Source: an uncultured bacterium (GTDB taxonomy: Bacteria; Actinomycetota; Actinomycetes; S36-B12; CAIKAW01). Taken from it: DNA of 64,000 nucleotides. The DNA is taken from the NCBI GenBank assembly GCA_903825575.1, contig CAIKAW010000046.1:1-64000 (forward strand), in the 5' to 3' direction. Made by a program: the position numbers and the translations under genes. Below are positions 19,764 to 29,802 of the stretch, piece after piece (position 1 is the stretch's first letter; the number at the start of each line of letters is the position of its first letter). Below the pieces are notes generated by a model. The model saw nothing but the letters and a program-made list of their open reading frames with translations, ran no database searches and was not told the DNA's origin.

Positions 19764-20626
19764 TACGTGGCTGACCAGAAGTTGTCGAGCAACTCCACCA
19801 GAGCGTCGGGGTTCTCAACGGCTGGGCTGTGTCTGGAAGCTGCGATGACTTCGTATCGCGCGCTAAGTCGCTTGGATGTCTCGCGTTGTTCAACATGCGG
19901 CCAGACGTCGTCGTGGACACCGTGCGCGACCATTAGCCGAATCCCTGCCCCTGCTGCGACGATTGCCAACTCAGCAGTCGTGTCTTCGACGTCGCACAGC
20001 AGTCTGCTCATCGCGCGCAGCGCGTAGGGGTTGTTGCCTTCAAATCGAAGTTTGAGGAACGCGAGTACTTCATCGCTAGGCGTTACAAGGTCGTTTAGCC
20101 GATCAGCTGCGAGTTTATGCTCGCCAATTACTTCGATTGGCACCACGGTCAATGCCGCGATCAGTGGGCCCAGTTCTGCTTGTTTGTGCGGTGGCAATGG
20201 CCCTGGGCCCGAGCAGAGCAAAGTTGCCGACCACACCAGATCCGGCGCCATACTGACAGCTCTGCGGACAACCAATCCGCCTAGCGAGTGTCCAACCAGG
20301 TGAACCCGAGTTTCCGGAGCCCAATTTCGGACAAGATCGATGAGACTGGCAGCCAGTGCGTCGAGGCGATAGGCCGAATCGTCGTCGGGCCCTTTGGATT
20401 CATACTGACCGCGCTGATCGATAGCGGCCACCGTCCAACCTGCCGACTTCAACGGTGCCAACACTGGCAGGAAGTCCTCTTTGCTTCCGGTGAAACCCGG
20501 CACTAGGACGGCAACGCCCTTTGGGTGTTCCGCCGCGACGGCAAGTGCAGCCAGGAAGCCGCCGGGCACAGCTACCTGAATTGCACTCACGCCAGTAGGA
20601 AGATCAAGAAACGGCGGGGTGCTCAC
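19763..20626 (-). CDS. Alpha/beta hydrolase
   Basis: VPGFTGSKEDFLP, VHLVGHSLGGLVVRRA, VAHGVHDDVWPH. Confidence 0.85.
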   Translation of the reverse strand: MSTPPFLDLPTGVSAIQVAVPGGFLAALAVAAEHPKGVAVLVPGFTGSKEDFLPVLAPLKSAGWTVAAIDQRGQYESKGPDDDSAYRLDALAASLIDLVRNWAPETRVHLVGHSLGGLVVRRAVSMAPDLVWSATLLCSGPGPLPPHKQAELGPLIAALTVVPIEVIGEHKLAADRLNDLVTPSDEVLAFLKLRFEGNNPYALRAMSRLLCDVEDTTAELAIVAAGAGIRLMVAHGVHDDVWPHVEQRETSKRLSARYEVIAASRHSPAVENPDALVELLDNFWSAT

Positions 20627-20712
20627 TCGGCAAACCCTAGACGAAGCAGCGCGTACTCTGGCCCAACTGCGCGTCGCCAGTCGGGGGAGTGCAAGGCCGA
20701 AAGGAAGATTGG

Positions 20713-22050
20713 ATGAGCGGGCGGTTGAGGTCGGCTTACGTTGGGGCCGCGCTTGTCGTGCTGTTCTCGGTCGGCTCCCTTGCCGCCGGCGGCCCGGGGG
20801 TAGCGAGTGCCTCCCACGGGAGCGGATTCTTGGCTATCCAAGCGCCGACAGTGGCCAGTCCCTTCCCGAGTTGTGTGGCGGCAGGGTCTTGCTATACCCC
20901 GACTCAGTTTTTGACCGCCTATGACCTAGCGGGTCCGGATGCCAGCCTAGCCATTGGGACCGGCGCCACAATCGCGCTGATCGATTCCTTCGGCTCGCCG
21001 ACCATCGCGAAAGATCTTGCGGTATTCGACGCCAAGTTCGGTTTGCCCGCGCCGCCGAGTCTGAAGATCATCGCTCCGGCCGGGAGGATTCCTAGGTGCT
21101 GTTCGACATCGGACATGGCCGGCTGGGCGGGCGAAACGACTTTGGATGTCGAGTGGGCACACGCGATGGCGCCTGGGGCCCGGATTCTGCTTGTCGAGAC
21201 TCCTGTGTCGGAGACCGAAGGAACGGCTGGGTTTCCCCAGATCGTGACCGCCTTGAACTACGTGCTCGATCATAAGCTGGCGAGCGTTATCTCCATGAGC
21301 TTCGGTGCGACCGAAGCCACGATCCCCAGCAGCGCTTGGAAATGGCTGCATCAGCCGATAATCAAGGCTGTTGCAGATCACGTGACGTTGGTAGCCAGTT
21401 CGGGCGACACGGGTGCCACTGATTATCAGTTGAATATGACCGACCTCTACACACATTCCGTTGTAGGTTGGCCGGCTTCGGATCCCGGTGTTACTGCGGT
21501 AGGCGGCACGTACCTGAAGCTAGGTAGCGATGGAACCCGAATCGCAGCCGATGTCCTTTGGAATGATTTGGCGGGCGCTGGCGGCGGGGGACTCTCCCGA
21601 GTGTGGGGACGCCCGATGTTCCAAAACGGAGTTAAGGCGATTGTTGGTACCCACCGCGGATTGCCTGACATCAGCATGAGCGCGGCGGTACAGCCGGGTG
21701 GTGTGGTTTTCTACCACTCCTATCCGGGTGATCTGGTCGGCTGGGACGTTGTTGGTGGAACCAGCGAGTCGGCGCCCCTGTTTGCTGGTTTGGTGGCGCG
21801 AGCGGTCGGATTGCGTGCGGGACACACTCCGGTGGGCTTCATTAACTCCTGGCTCTACGCCTACGCCAAGAATCCGGCGCTAGGAATCATTGATGTGACG
21901 CATGGTCGTAATACTTTCGCGTTTCAGAACAGCAATGGCGGTTCGTATCGAGTGATCGGATTCCCGGCCCGGGTTGGCTATGACCTTGTCAGCGGCTGGG
22001 GAACTGTCGACGGCTGGAAGTTCGTGCAGGCGTTGGCGAAGAAGGCCTAG
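20713..22050 (+). CDS. Secreted sedolisin-like (S53) serine-carboxyl peptidase
   Basis: Signal peptide; E/D pair in ETTLDVEWAHAMAPGA, SSGDTGA, GGTSESAPLFAGL. Confidence 0.85.
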   Translation: MSGRLRSAYVGAALVVLFSVGSLAAGGPGVASASHGSGFLAIQAPTVASPFPSCVAAGSCYTPTQFLTAYDLAGPDASLAIGTGATIALIDSFGSPTIAKDLAVFDAKFGLPAPPSLKIIAPAGRIPRCCSTSDMAGWAGETTLDVEWAHAMAPGARILLVETPVSETEGTAGFPQIVTALNYVLDHKLASVISMSFGATEATIPSSAWKWLHQPIIKAVADHVTLVASSGDTGATDYQLNMTDLYTHSVVGWPASDPGVTAVGGTYLKLGSDGTRIAADVLWNDLAGAGGGGLSRVWGRPMFQNGVKAIVGTHRGLPDISMSAAVQPGGVVFYHSYPGDLVGWDVVGGTSESAPLFAGLVARAVGLRAGHTPVGFINSWLYAYAKNPALGIIDVTHGRNTFAFQNSNGGSYRVIGFPARVGYDLVSGWGTVDGWKFVQALAKKA

Positions 22051-22061
22051 GTCTGCCTAGA

Positions 22062-23594
22062 TCAGTCTGACTTCGCGCCCGTGCCAGGGCCGCGGTGGCG
22101 CTGGCGCTGGCGCTTGGGTGCGGTCGAAGCGGCCGGAGCGTCGCTGGATCGCGGACTGCCAGATTCGGGTGAACGTGGCTTCTTGTCGCGAGCTTTATCG
22201 CCGTGACTGGACTTATCGCCGTGACTGGACTTATCGCCGTGACCGGACTTTCCGCCGCCACCGGACTTTCCGCCGCGGCCAGGCGAATCGTGCTCAGGCT
22301 TCTTGCGTAGCTTGCCGGTCTCGCCGAGGTCCTCAACCGTCTCGGCTGCAAGCCCAGCTCGGGTGCGTTGCGCATTCGGCAGCACGCCGGTGGCGCCGCC
22401 TGGAATGCCGAGCCCGGTGTAGACGTGGTCGCTCGAGGAGTAGGTCTCGACTGGATCCTTGAATGGCAATCCCAAGGCCTTGTCGATCATCTGCCAGCGC
22501 GGTACGTCGTCCCAGTCCACGAAAGTGATCGCAACACCGCTGTTGCCAGCTCGACCAGTGCGACCTACTCGGTGTAGGTAGGTCTTCTCGTCCTCTGGAC
22601 AGGCATAGTTCACAACGTGGCTGACTCCATCGACGTCGATTCCACGGGCCGCCACATCGGTGGCGACAAGAACGTCCACCTTGCCGGCCCGGAAAGCCCG
22701 CAGCGCCTGTTCGCGGGCGCCCTGGCCAAGGTCCCCGTGCACGGCAGCGGCGGCAAAGCCGCGCTCGGTCAGGTCGTCAGCCACCTTCTGGCAGGTGCGC
22801 TTGGTCCGGCAGAACACCATGACCAGGCCCCGGCCATCGGCCTGAAGGATCCGCGCTAATAGTTCTGGTTTGTCTAGGTTGTGAGTCCGCCATACGTGCT
22901 GCTCGATCGTGTCGACAATCGCCGTGTCGTCGTTTGGATCGGCTGCCCTGATGTGGGTTGGTTGCGACATGTAGCGGCGGGCCAGATTCACGATCTGCCC
23001 GGGCATGGTCGCGGAGAACAGCATCGTCTGTCGTTGGGCAGGCACCTGAGACACGATTGCCTCAACGTCAGGTAGGAAGCCCATGTCGAGCATTTCGTCG
23101 GCTTCGTCAAGTACCAGAGTGCGCACATGTGACAGGTCAAGGTGGCGTTGGCGGGCCAGGTCAAGGAGTCGGCCAGGCGTTCCAACCACGATATCCACGC
23201 CAGCGGTAAGGGCATCAACTTGCGGCTCGTAAGCGCGACCGCCATAGACCGCCAACACCCGCACGTTACGCAGTCGCCCTGCTTCATCGAGGTCGCGTGC
23301 CACCTGGACGCACAACTCGCGCGTAGGCACTACGACCAGGCCTTGGGGCTTGTTTACGGCCGAAGGAGGGAGTTCTTCGAACCCGGCATCTCCTACGACT
23401 TGGACGTTTTGCAACATCGGAATACCGAATCCGAGCGTCTTACCGGTACCCGTCTTTGCTTGCCCAATCAGGTCATGGCCTTCCAGCGCAAGCGGCAGGC
23501 ACATTTCTTGGATCAGGAATGGACGAGTGATGCCTTCAGCGGCCAGGGCCTCGACGGTGGCTGGCAGCACACCAAGATCAGCGAACGTAGTCAG
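22062..23594 (-). CDS. DEAD-box RNA helicase (RhlE-like), probable CTG start
   Basis: AKTGTGKT, VDIVVGTPGR, VLDEADEMLDMGF, SAT, HRVGRTGRAG; basic low-complexity tail. Confidence 0.9.
   Translation of the reverse strand: MTTFADLGVLPATVEALAAEGITRPFLIQEMCLPLALEGHDLIGQAKTGTGKTLGFGIPMLQNVQVVGDAGFEELPPSAVNKPQGLVVVPTRELCVQVARDLDEAGRLRNVRVLAVYGGRAYEPQVDALTAGVDIVVGTPGRLLDLARQRHLDLSHVRTLVLDEADEMLDMGFLPDVEAIVSQVPAQRQTMLFSATMPGQIVNLARRYMSQPTHIRAADPNDDTAIVDTIEQHVWRTHNLDKPELLARILQADGRGLVMVFCRTKRTCQKVADDLTERGFAAAAVHGDLGQGAREQALRAFRAGKVDVLVATDVAARGIDVDGVSHVVNYACPEDEKTYLHRVGRTGRAGNSGVAITFVDWDDVPRWQMIDKALGLPFKDPVETYSSSDHVYTGLGIPGGATGVLPNAQRTRAGLAAETVEDLGETGKLRKKPEHDSPGRGGKSGGGGKSGHGDKSSHGDKSSHGDKARDKKPRSPESGSPRSSDAPAASTAPKRQRQRHRGPGTGAKSD
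22191..22282 (-). repeat. 18-bp tandem repeats coding for SHGDKS units in the helicase tail
   Basis: cttatcgccgtgactgga-type unit repeated, degenerating to ctttccgccgccaccgga. Confidence 0.85.
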
Positions 23595-23707
23595 AGCGCA
23601 ATCCTCACTACAGGGCTGGACCCGGGATCGATCGAGCCGGTGGTGGTCAGCACCAACTCGGCCCGACCTCTTGGGAGTCTAGCCTTCGGGCCGACTAGCC
23701 TTCGACC

Positions 23708-24391
23708 ATGTCCGGCCATTCTCCAGCGGTTCCCTCCGGCGCAGGGCCCAGCGCCGGCGTCATTGAGCTGCTTGCCGTCCTTGCAATCGGGGAGTTAACC
23801 GGGTTCGAGAGATTGGCCGACGATGCGGCTTTCGCTCCGAATCTGACTGACAAAGCTGCTCTTGCCACGCTGGCCACCGCAGAGTTCCGCCATTTTGAGC
23901 TGCTGCGCGACCGGCTGGCCGAGCTTGGAGTCGACCCAGAGGTGGCTATGGCACCGTTCGTGCCGGCCTTGGCTGCTTACCACGGCTACACGGCCCCCAA
24001 TGATTGGCTTGAGGGGTTGGTGAAGGCCTACATCGGCGATGGCATTGCCACCGACTTCTACCGCGAGATCGCCGCCTACGTTGACGACGCTACGCGGGAT
24101 CTGGTCCTGCAGGTTTGCTCTGACGTGGGTTATGCGGCGTTCGCGGTCGATCGAATTCGGGCGGCCATCGAATTGGACGCCCGGGTCGGTGGACGTTTGG
24201 CGCTCTGGGGGCGCCGTCTGGTTGGTGAGGCCATTGCCCAGGCGCAAAGCGTGGCCGCCGAACACGTTGGCCTGTCTGCGTTGCTGCTGGGTGGGTCAGG
24301 TGGGGCCGATTTGACCGAGCTCGGCCGGATTATCGACCGGCTGACTGAGAGCCACGTAAACCGCATGGAGAGTTTGGGGCTGGCCTTCTAG
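23708..24391 (+). CDS. Ferritin-like fold protein (MiaE-like)
   Basis: LATAEFRHFELLRDRL (ExxH) helix; location between DEAD helicase and DUF3107 as in mycobacteria. Confidence 0.75.
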   Translation: MSGHSPAVPSGAGPSAGVIELLAVLAIGELTGFERLADDAAFAPNLTDKAALATLATAEFRHFELLRDRLAELGVDPEVAMAPFVPALAAYHGYTAPNDWLEGLVKAYIGDGIATDFYREIAAYVDDATRDLVLQVCSDVGYAAFAVDRIRAAIELDARVGGRLALWGRRLVGEAIAQAQSVAAEHVGLSALLLGGSGGADLTELGRIIDRLTESHVNRMESLGLAF

Positions 24392-24479
24392 CCTGAAGGG
24401 CCCGACCGCGCGCGTCTACGCGGTGCAGTCGGTTACCCTGATCGTGAGTCGGATTCCTGCCGACCAGATGGAGGGCGAC

Positions 24480-24704
24480 GTGGAGGTCAAGATCGGCGTG
24501 CAGCACGCCGCACGCGAGATCACCTTCGAGAGCAATGCGACGCCCGATGAGTTGGCGGCGCAGATTACTGCGGCGACAGCCAAGGGCACGCTGCTTACGT
24601 TGGTGGACGAAAAGGGCAGACAGATTCTTGTTCCGGGCGATCGAATTGCCTACGTTGAGATCGGCGTCGTTGAAGGTCGTCGGGTCGGTTTCGGAGCAAT
24701 CTAG
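24480..24704 (+). CDS. DUF3107 protein
   Basis: VEVKIGVQHAAREITFESNATPDELAAQITAATAKGTLLTLVDEKGRQILVPGDRIAYVEIG. Confidence 0.9.
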   Translation: MEVKIGVQHAAREITFESNATPDELAAQITAATAKGTLLTLVDEKGRQILVPGDRIAYVEIGVVEGRRVGFGAI

Positions 24705-24722
24705 CCCGCAGGGGCGCCCGCT

Positions 24723-25352
24723 TTAGGTCAAAGTCAGCGGGAAGCCCGAGATACCGCGCCACGACAAGCCGGCCACGATTCGGGTGGCTGTCTGCATCGG
24801 AACGCTGCCGTTTTCACGCAGCCAGTGTCGTGCCGTCGTCTGAGCTAACCCGGTCAAAGCCGCCGCGAGCAGCAATGACTCATCGTCGGAAAGTCCGGTA
24901 TCGGACGCAATCACTTGTGCGATGAGCGCTGCACACTTGCCGTTGACGCTATCCAGGCGCTGGCGTACTGCCGGTTCGTTGGACAAGTCGTTTTCGAAGA
25001 GCAGTCGGAAGCCTCCGCCAGCGTGATCGACGAAGTCGAAATAGGCCTGGATTGTGGCTGTTACTCGAGCCTTGTTGTCGTTGGTTGATTCAAGCGCTTG
25101 TTCTACCGCGGCGAGTAGTTGGTCGCTGCTCTGGTCGAGCAGTGCCAAGTAGAGGTCCAGTTTGCTCGGGAAGTGCTGGTAGAGAATTGGCTTGCTAACC
25201 CCAGCGCGTTCGGCGATGTCATCCATGGAGGCGCTGTGGTACCCGACGCCAACAAATACTTCCTGGGCAGCGACGAGAACTTGGGCGCGACGCTCGTGTT
25301 TTGGTAGGCGGCCTGCTGCGGCAGGACTGGCACTTGACACCGCGGCGTTCAT
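24723..25352 (-). CDS. TetR family transcriptional regulator
   Basis: HTH: VLVAAQEVFVGVGYHSASMDDIAERAGVSKPILYQHFPSKLDLYLALLD. Confidence 0.92.
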   Translation of the reverse strand: MNAAVSSASPAAAGRLPKHERRAQVLVAAQEVFVGVGYHSASMDDIAERAGVSKPILYQHFPSKLDLYLALLDQSSDQLLAAVEQALESTNDNKARVTATIQAYFDFVDHAGGGFRLLFENDLSNEPAVRQRLDSVNGKCAALIAQVIASDTGLSDDESLLLAAALTGLAQTTARHWLRENGSVPMQTATRIVAGLSWRGISGFPLTLT

Positions 25353-25402
25353 GCCCGCGATCCTAGCGCCGACTTGGCCGTCGTTCGCCGTACAGTGACC
25401 GG

Positions 25403-26200
25403 GTGACATCGCTCGACGAGGCCGCCGTAGTCCGCGCGTTGCTTTCTGTCCCTGGGGTCATCGCTGCTCGCATCGACCCAGAGCCTGATGGCCCAGGAAC
25501 CTTGATAGTTGACTTGGCGCCGGGCGTTGACGACACGGCCTTGGGAACCGCAGTTTCGCGGTTGCTGCGCGAACGTTTCGGGCTCGGCGTGGTGGTGCAA
25601 CGGATTGAGCCCGTGGACGCGACCGGCCAGCAAGGCCCGACTCAATACGACAATGACCCGATGGCTGCGGTGCTCCAACTACGTCCAGCACCCCTTAGCA
25701 AGGCGGCAGACTCTGCTCCAGTTCCTGATTGGCCGGCTTCCGCAACGTCGTCGCCGGGCCTTAATCCAGGCGCCGCACTACCGTCGGCCCCAAAGCCTGG
25801 ACCGAGGCCGAAACTCGGCCGGCTGGGACTCACCCAGGCCGGCCTTGGAATATCGGCGGTCGTCGACCTGACTTGGCCAGGAGATGTGGCGGTTGGACCG
25901 CACCGAACCGTGGGCGAAGCCGATGGCCCAGCCACGACTGACGGGGTGCGCCGGGCGGTTGCGACTGCCACCGCCAGATGTCTAACCGCCGAACTTAGTC
26001 CAGGGGTGCGCGTTGATCTCGATGACTTCACCATCGCCACGCTTGGACAGCGCAAAGTCGCAGTCGTGCGCGTGATTTGGTCATCGGCAGAGGGGATCGT
26101 GGCGTTGACGGGGGCCAGCGACGTTCGAGACGACGTTAGGCAGGCGTTGGTCAGGGCCGTACTTGCTGCAACTAATCGCAAGGTGTCTCGTCCAGTTTGA
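25403..26200 (+). CDS. Hypothetical protein, Pro-rich linker
   Basis: 265-aa ORF with coding-like composition, two globular-looking segments separated by a Pro/Ala-rich linker. Confidence 0.6.
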   Translation: MTSLDEAAVVRALLSVPGVIAARIDPEPDGPGTLIVDLAPGVDDTALGTAVSRLLRERFGLGVVVQRIEPVDATGQQGPTQYDNDPMAAVLQLRPAPLSKAADSAPVPDWPASATSSPGLNPGAALPSAPKPGPRPKLGRLGLTQAGLGISAVVDLTWPGDVAVGPHRTVGEADGPATTDGVRRAVATATARCLTAELSPGVRVDLDDFTIATLGQRKVAVVRVIWSSAEGIVALTGASDVRDDVRQALVRAVLAATNRKVSRPV

Positions 26201-26222
26201 TCGTCTGGTAGACAATCGCTAC

Positions 26223-27119
26223 ATGACTTCGAATGGACCAGGCACGTGGTTGCCGTGGCCATTGCGCGACGTGTTGTTGGCGGATCGAACGCTGGCCGTG
26301 CGGGAGTCCGGATCCGGGAAGGGCGAGCCGGCGATCTTCATCCATGGGCTCGGTGGCAGTTCGACGAACTGGACTGATCTGACGGGGTTGCTGGCTGATC
26401 AGCTCGACGCTGTTGCCATCGACCTTCCAGGTTTCGGACACACTCCACCACCGAGAGACGGTGACTACACCCCGGCAGGGCACGCACGTTCGGTGGCGGC
26501 ACTTCTTCGTGATCGATTCGATGGCCCGGCACATGTTTTTGGCAATTCGCTCGGTGGCGCAGTTGCCGTGGAATTAGCCGCGGCCGAACCTGATTTGGTC
26601 AAAAGCCTGACGCTAGTTTCGCCGGCGCTTCCTGAGTACCGCCCACGCTTCACGAACATTCAGTTGCCGATCGTGAGCACACCTGGAGTTGGGGCTGGAT
26701 TGTTTAACCAATACCTGAAGCGTGATGTCGCGGCCAGAGTGCGCGACACGATCGCAATCTGTTTCCACGATCCTGGTGTCGTGCCGCCGCACCGCCTGAC
26801 CGAAGCGATCGTCGAGGCTGAACGATGGGGTCGGCTGCCATATGCCTCTGATGCGATGCGCTCGTCGCTGCGCGGATTGCTCCTCGGCTACCTCACCCGC
26901 AGTGCCAATCCTTGGCGCAAGCTAGGTGAAACCCGGGCGCCAGTGCTAGCGATCTACGGACGAGCAGATCAGTTAGTGAACTCTGCGGCAGCATTGCGGA
27001 TCACTAAATACGTGCCGGGGGCGCGCGTCGTTGTGCTTCCCGGAGTTGGGCACGTGGCCCAACTAGAACGTCCGATTGAAGTAGCGACGATGTGGCGCGA
27101 CTGGCGGGCAACTTTCTAG
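26223..27119 (+). CDS. Alpha/beta hydrolase
   Basis: IFIHGLGGSSTNWTDL, VFGNSLGGAVAVELAA, VLPGVGHVAQLERP. Confidence 0.9.
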   Translation: MTSNGPGTWLPWPLRDVLLADRTLAVRESGSGKGEPAIFIHGLGGSSTNWTDLTGLLADQLDAVAIDLPGFGHTPPPRDGDYTPAGHARSVAALLRDRFDGPAHVFGNSLGGAVAVELAAAEPDLVKSLTLVSPALPEYRPRFTNIQLPIVSTPGVGAGLFNQYLKRDVAARVRDTIAICFHDPGVVPPHRLTEAIVEAERWGRLPYASDAMRSSLRGLLLGYLTRSANPWRKLGETRAPVLAIYGRADQLVNSAAALRITKYVPGARVVVLPGVGHVAQLERPIEVATMWRDWRATF

Positions 27120-27130
27120 CCTTGAAATGC

Positions 27131-27171
27131 CAAACGGCGCCGACCCCCAAGTAGGGGATCGGCGCCGTTTG
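27131..27171. terminator. Bidirectional intrinsic terminator
   Basis: CAAACGGCGCCGA...TCGGCGCCGTTTG perfect inverted repeat followed by TTTT. Confidence 0.88.
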
Positions 27172-27179
27172 TTTTGCTG

Positions 27180-28874
27180 CTAGTTGTCGTCGGCAGTCGG
27201 GTTACCGTGCTGTCCGGTGAGGTAGCCCTCATGACCGCGTTCGAGTGCCTGCTCCTCGGCCGATGTGACCTCGTCTGGCAGGTCAATCGTGTGCTTCGGG
27301 CCGGTGAACCACTTCTTGGCCGAAAGGTGCCAGCCGATCCAAAGGGCCAGCAATGCGCCCAAGGTCAGGATCGGTGAGTAGTTGACGAACTTGATGTCGA
27401 ACGTTGGATCCCAAGGCGCCTGGTTCGGCGAGAAAGGCATGGCGAACCAGATGCTCGTCAGCACGATCTCGATGAGCGCTAGCGGCGCCATCCACTTGTA
27501 CTTGTTGCCCAAGTTCCACGGGCCAGGCTTGAACCGGTCACCATCGCCGATACGCCAGCGCAGGTAGATCGGGATGGCGAACGCCAAGAACAGACCGAAC
27601 ACCGAGATCGAAGTCAGCGCATAGAAGGCCTGCGGAACAATGATGCCGCCAGCGTTCTTCACCTTGATCAATGCGGGCAAGGTGATCACGAATGCGACAA
27701 CCCCAGCCCCGACGACTGCGTTGGCCGGCGTCTTGCTCTTGTTCAACTTCGACCACAGGTACGACAACGGGACCGCACCGTCACGGCTGAATGCGTACAT
27801 CATCCGCGAGCACGAAGTCAGGCAGGCGATCGTGCAGAAGAACTGACCCGCTGTGGCAATTGCCAGTACCAGCGTTGCCATCTTCGGCGAGAGTGCCTGA
27901 TTGAAGATGGCTCCAATCCAGCCGCCGGCCGCGGTAACACCCTTTTCGTCCTGAACAGCGAACAGGAACGCCAACTCCAGGGCCCAGCCCGCAATGCCGG
28001 AATACAGGATCGAGCGGTACAGGCCCTTGGCGGCACCTGTGGAGGCGTCGTTCGTCTCTTCTGAAAGGTGAGCCGAAGCGTCGAAGCCGGTGATCGTGTA
28101 CTGCGTGAGCAGGAATCCGAATGGCAAGACAATCAGGAAGAACAAGAGCCCCGACGTCTTTCCACCGAACCAACCCGAGTTATTGATCGCGTGCCCGAAT
28201 ACGAACGACGCGCTCGCGTGGTGGGAAGGCAAGATCGCCAAGATCAGCACGACCGCAGTAGCGCCCGCCACGTGCCACCACACCGACACGTTGTTAACGA
28301 CGGCAAGGAGGTGCGAACTGAAGATGTTGATCAGCGCCGCGATCACCAAAATGACGGTGAACTCCAGGAAGATCCGCACCGATGGGTAATTACCGTCTGC
28401 GTAGCCGCTGGCGTAGGACGCGTTGTAATTCGAGATTGTGTTGTCGAGGAAGTACGCACAGCCGTAGGCGACTGACGCGACGACGGCAAGCAGGCCAATG
28501 AGGTTCAGCCAGCCGGTGTAGTAGGCGGCTTTGGCGTTGCCCAACTTGCTGGCCCACCAGTAGATACCGCCTGAGGTCGGGAAGGCCGAAACGAGTTCTG
28601 ACATGCAGAACCCGATGAGCAGGATGAAGATCGCAACGATTGGCCAGCCCCATGCGATGACGAGCGGGCCGCCGTAGGTCCAAGCAAAGCTGAAGCTGGT
28701 GAAACAGCCCGCGAGGACGGAGATGATGGAGAACGAGATGGCGAAGTTATTGAACCCGGACCAGGTCCGACTCAACTCCTGCTTGTATCCGAGCTCGGCG
28801 AGACGTTGCTCGTCAGCACTCAATTGGGATAGGTCGGCCACGGACCTCATCCCCTCCTTCGAAGAGTTGGGCAT
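27180..28874 (-). CDS. APC superfamily amino acid/amine permease
   Basis: About 12 TM helices; TWSGFNNFAISFSIISVLAGCFTSF, MSELVSAFPTSGGIYWWASKLG. Confidence 0.9.
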   Translation of the reverse strand: MPNSSKEGMRSVADLSQLSADEQRLAELGYKQELSRTWSGFNNFAISFSIISVLAGCFTSFSFAWTYGGPLVIAWGWPIVAIFILLIGFCMSELVSAFPTSGGIYWWASKLGNAKAAYYTGWLNLIGLLAVVASVAYGCAYFLDNTISNYNASYASGYADGNYPSVRIFLEFTVILVIAALINIFSSHLLAVVNNVSVWWHVAGATAVVLILAILPSHHASASFVFGHAINNSGWFGGKTSGLLFFLIVLPFGFLLTQYTITGFDASAHLSEETNDASTGAAKGLYRSILYSGIAGWALELAFLFAVQDEKGVTAAGGWIGAIFNQALSPKMATLVLAIATAGQFFCTIACLTSCSRMMYAFSRDGAVPLSYLWSKLNKSKTPANAVVGAGVVAFVITLPALIKVKNAGGIIVPQAFYALTSISVFGLFLAFAIPIYLRWRIGDGDRFKPGPWNLGNKYKWMAPLALIEIVLTSIWFAMPFSPNQAPWDPTFDIKFVNYSPILTLGALLALWIGWHLSAKKWFTGPKHTIDLPDEVTSAEEQALERGHEGYLTGQHGNPTADDN

Positions 28875-28954
28875 GACGGACCACCCGCCATTGCCGTAGG
28901 TATATCGGACTAGGAGGCACTTTGGAACGAACTCGCCGAGGTTGGCGAAGATTC

Positions 28955-28964
28955 GGTCTAGACC
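28955..28964. promoter_or_regulatory. Candidate GntR (HutC/DasR-type) operator upstream of the permease
   Basis: Perfect palindrome GGTCTAGACC, identical to the core of the DasR-type site TGGTCTAGACCA. Confidence 0.55.
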
Positions 28965-29019
28965 ACGAGCCCGTTGGCGTCAAGCCGGTAGCGCCTACTT
29001 ACCGATAATTCTGCTTGCC

Positions 29020-29802
29020 TCAACTGGCCGGGTCGGCCTGCGAGTTGGCCCCACTGCGGACCATGATCCGCAGTCGATCAGTGCGAAATAGGTCTCGCGC
29101 AAACTCGATAGGTAGCCCACCGACGGTGCGAGCCAGTCGTTCAATGAGCATCAGCGCAGTGCCCGCCGGGACCGCCAATCCGGTGGCCTCGGTTTGACTG
29201 GCGATCACGGGCTCGAGGAATTCAACAGCTGTGGCCGGCTCGCGGTCATAGGTCGAACGCAGGAGGTCATAGAGCGAACCGGCCAGTGGTTGGCGGAGGA
29301 ATCCGGGCAAATTTGCGGCCGGAAGAAATGATCGCTCCAACGCCACGGGGACTTCGCCGGCACAGCGCAACCTGACGATCTCAAAAACTGGTTCGCCCAG
29401 CCTGATCTCTAGTTTGCTCGCCACCTCACCGGATGCTGGGATTTCCTGTGCCGAAATCACCCTGGTCGTAACCGACCGACCGCTGCGGCGCATTTGCTCG
29501 GTGAACCCGAGCAGGCCAGTCAGGTCGCACTCGACGCGGGGTTCCTTGATGAACGCTCCGCCAAAGCGCCCGGCCGTGCGTTCGATCACGCCGCGCTGCT
29601 CTAAGGCGGCCAATGCTTGCCGCAAAGTCATCCGGCTTACTCCAAATGCAGCCGCGAATTCGCGCTCGGCGGGAAGTTTGTCCCCGGCGAGCAATTCGCC
29701 GCGCTCAACGGCCTCGGCAATCCAGCGCTCAATGCGCTCATGCGCCGGGCGGCTCTGGTCGCCTTGCGCGATTACCGCTCGCGCGGTCACATCGTCGATC
29801 AC
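29020..29802 (-). CDS. GntR family regulator, HutC/UTRA subfamily
   Basis: w[46 protein letters not shown] plus UTRA-like C-terminus; SD GGAGG before GTG. Confidence 0.9.
   Translation of the reverse strand: MIDDVTARAVIAQGDQSRPAHERIERWIAEAVERGELLAGDKLPAEREFAAAFGVSRMTLRQALAALEQRGVIERTAGRFGGAFIKEPRVECDLTGLLGFTEQMRRSGRSVTTRVISAQEIPASGEVASKLEIRLGEPVFEIVRLRCAGEVPVALERSFLPAANLPGFLRQPLAGSLYDLLRSTYDREPATAVEFLEPVIASQTEATGLAVPAGTALMLIERLARTVGGLPIEFARDLFRTDRLRIMVRSGANSQADPAS

Noticed and set aside
22191-22282. Short direct repeats that could suggest a CRISPR-like array
   Set aside because: 18-bp units lie in frame in the helicase tail (SHGDKS) with no spacers; coding low complexity.
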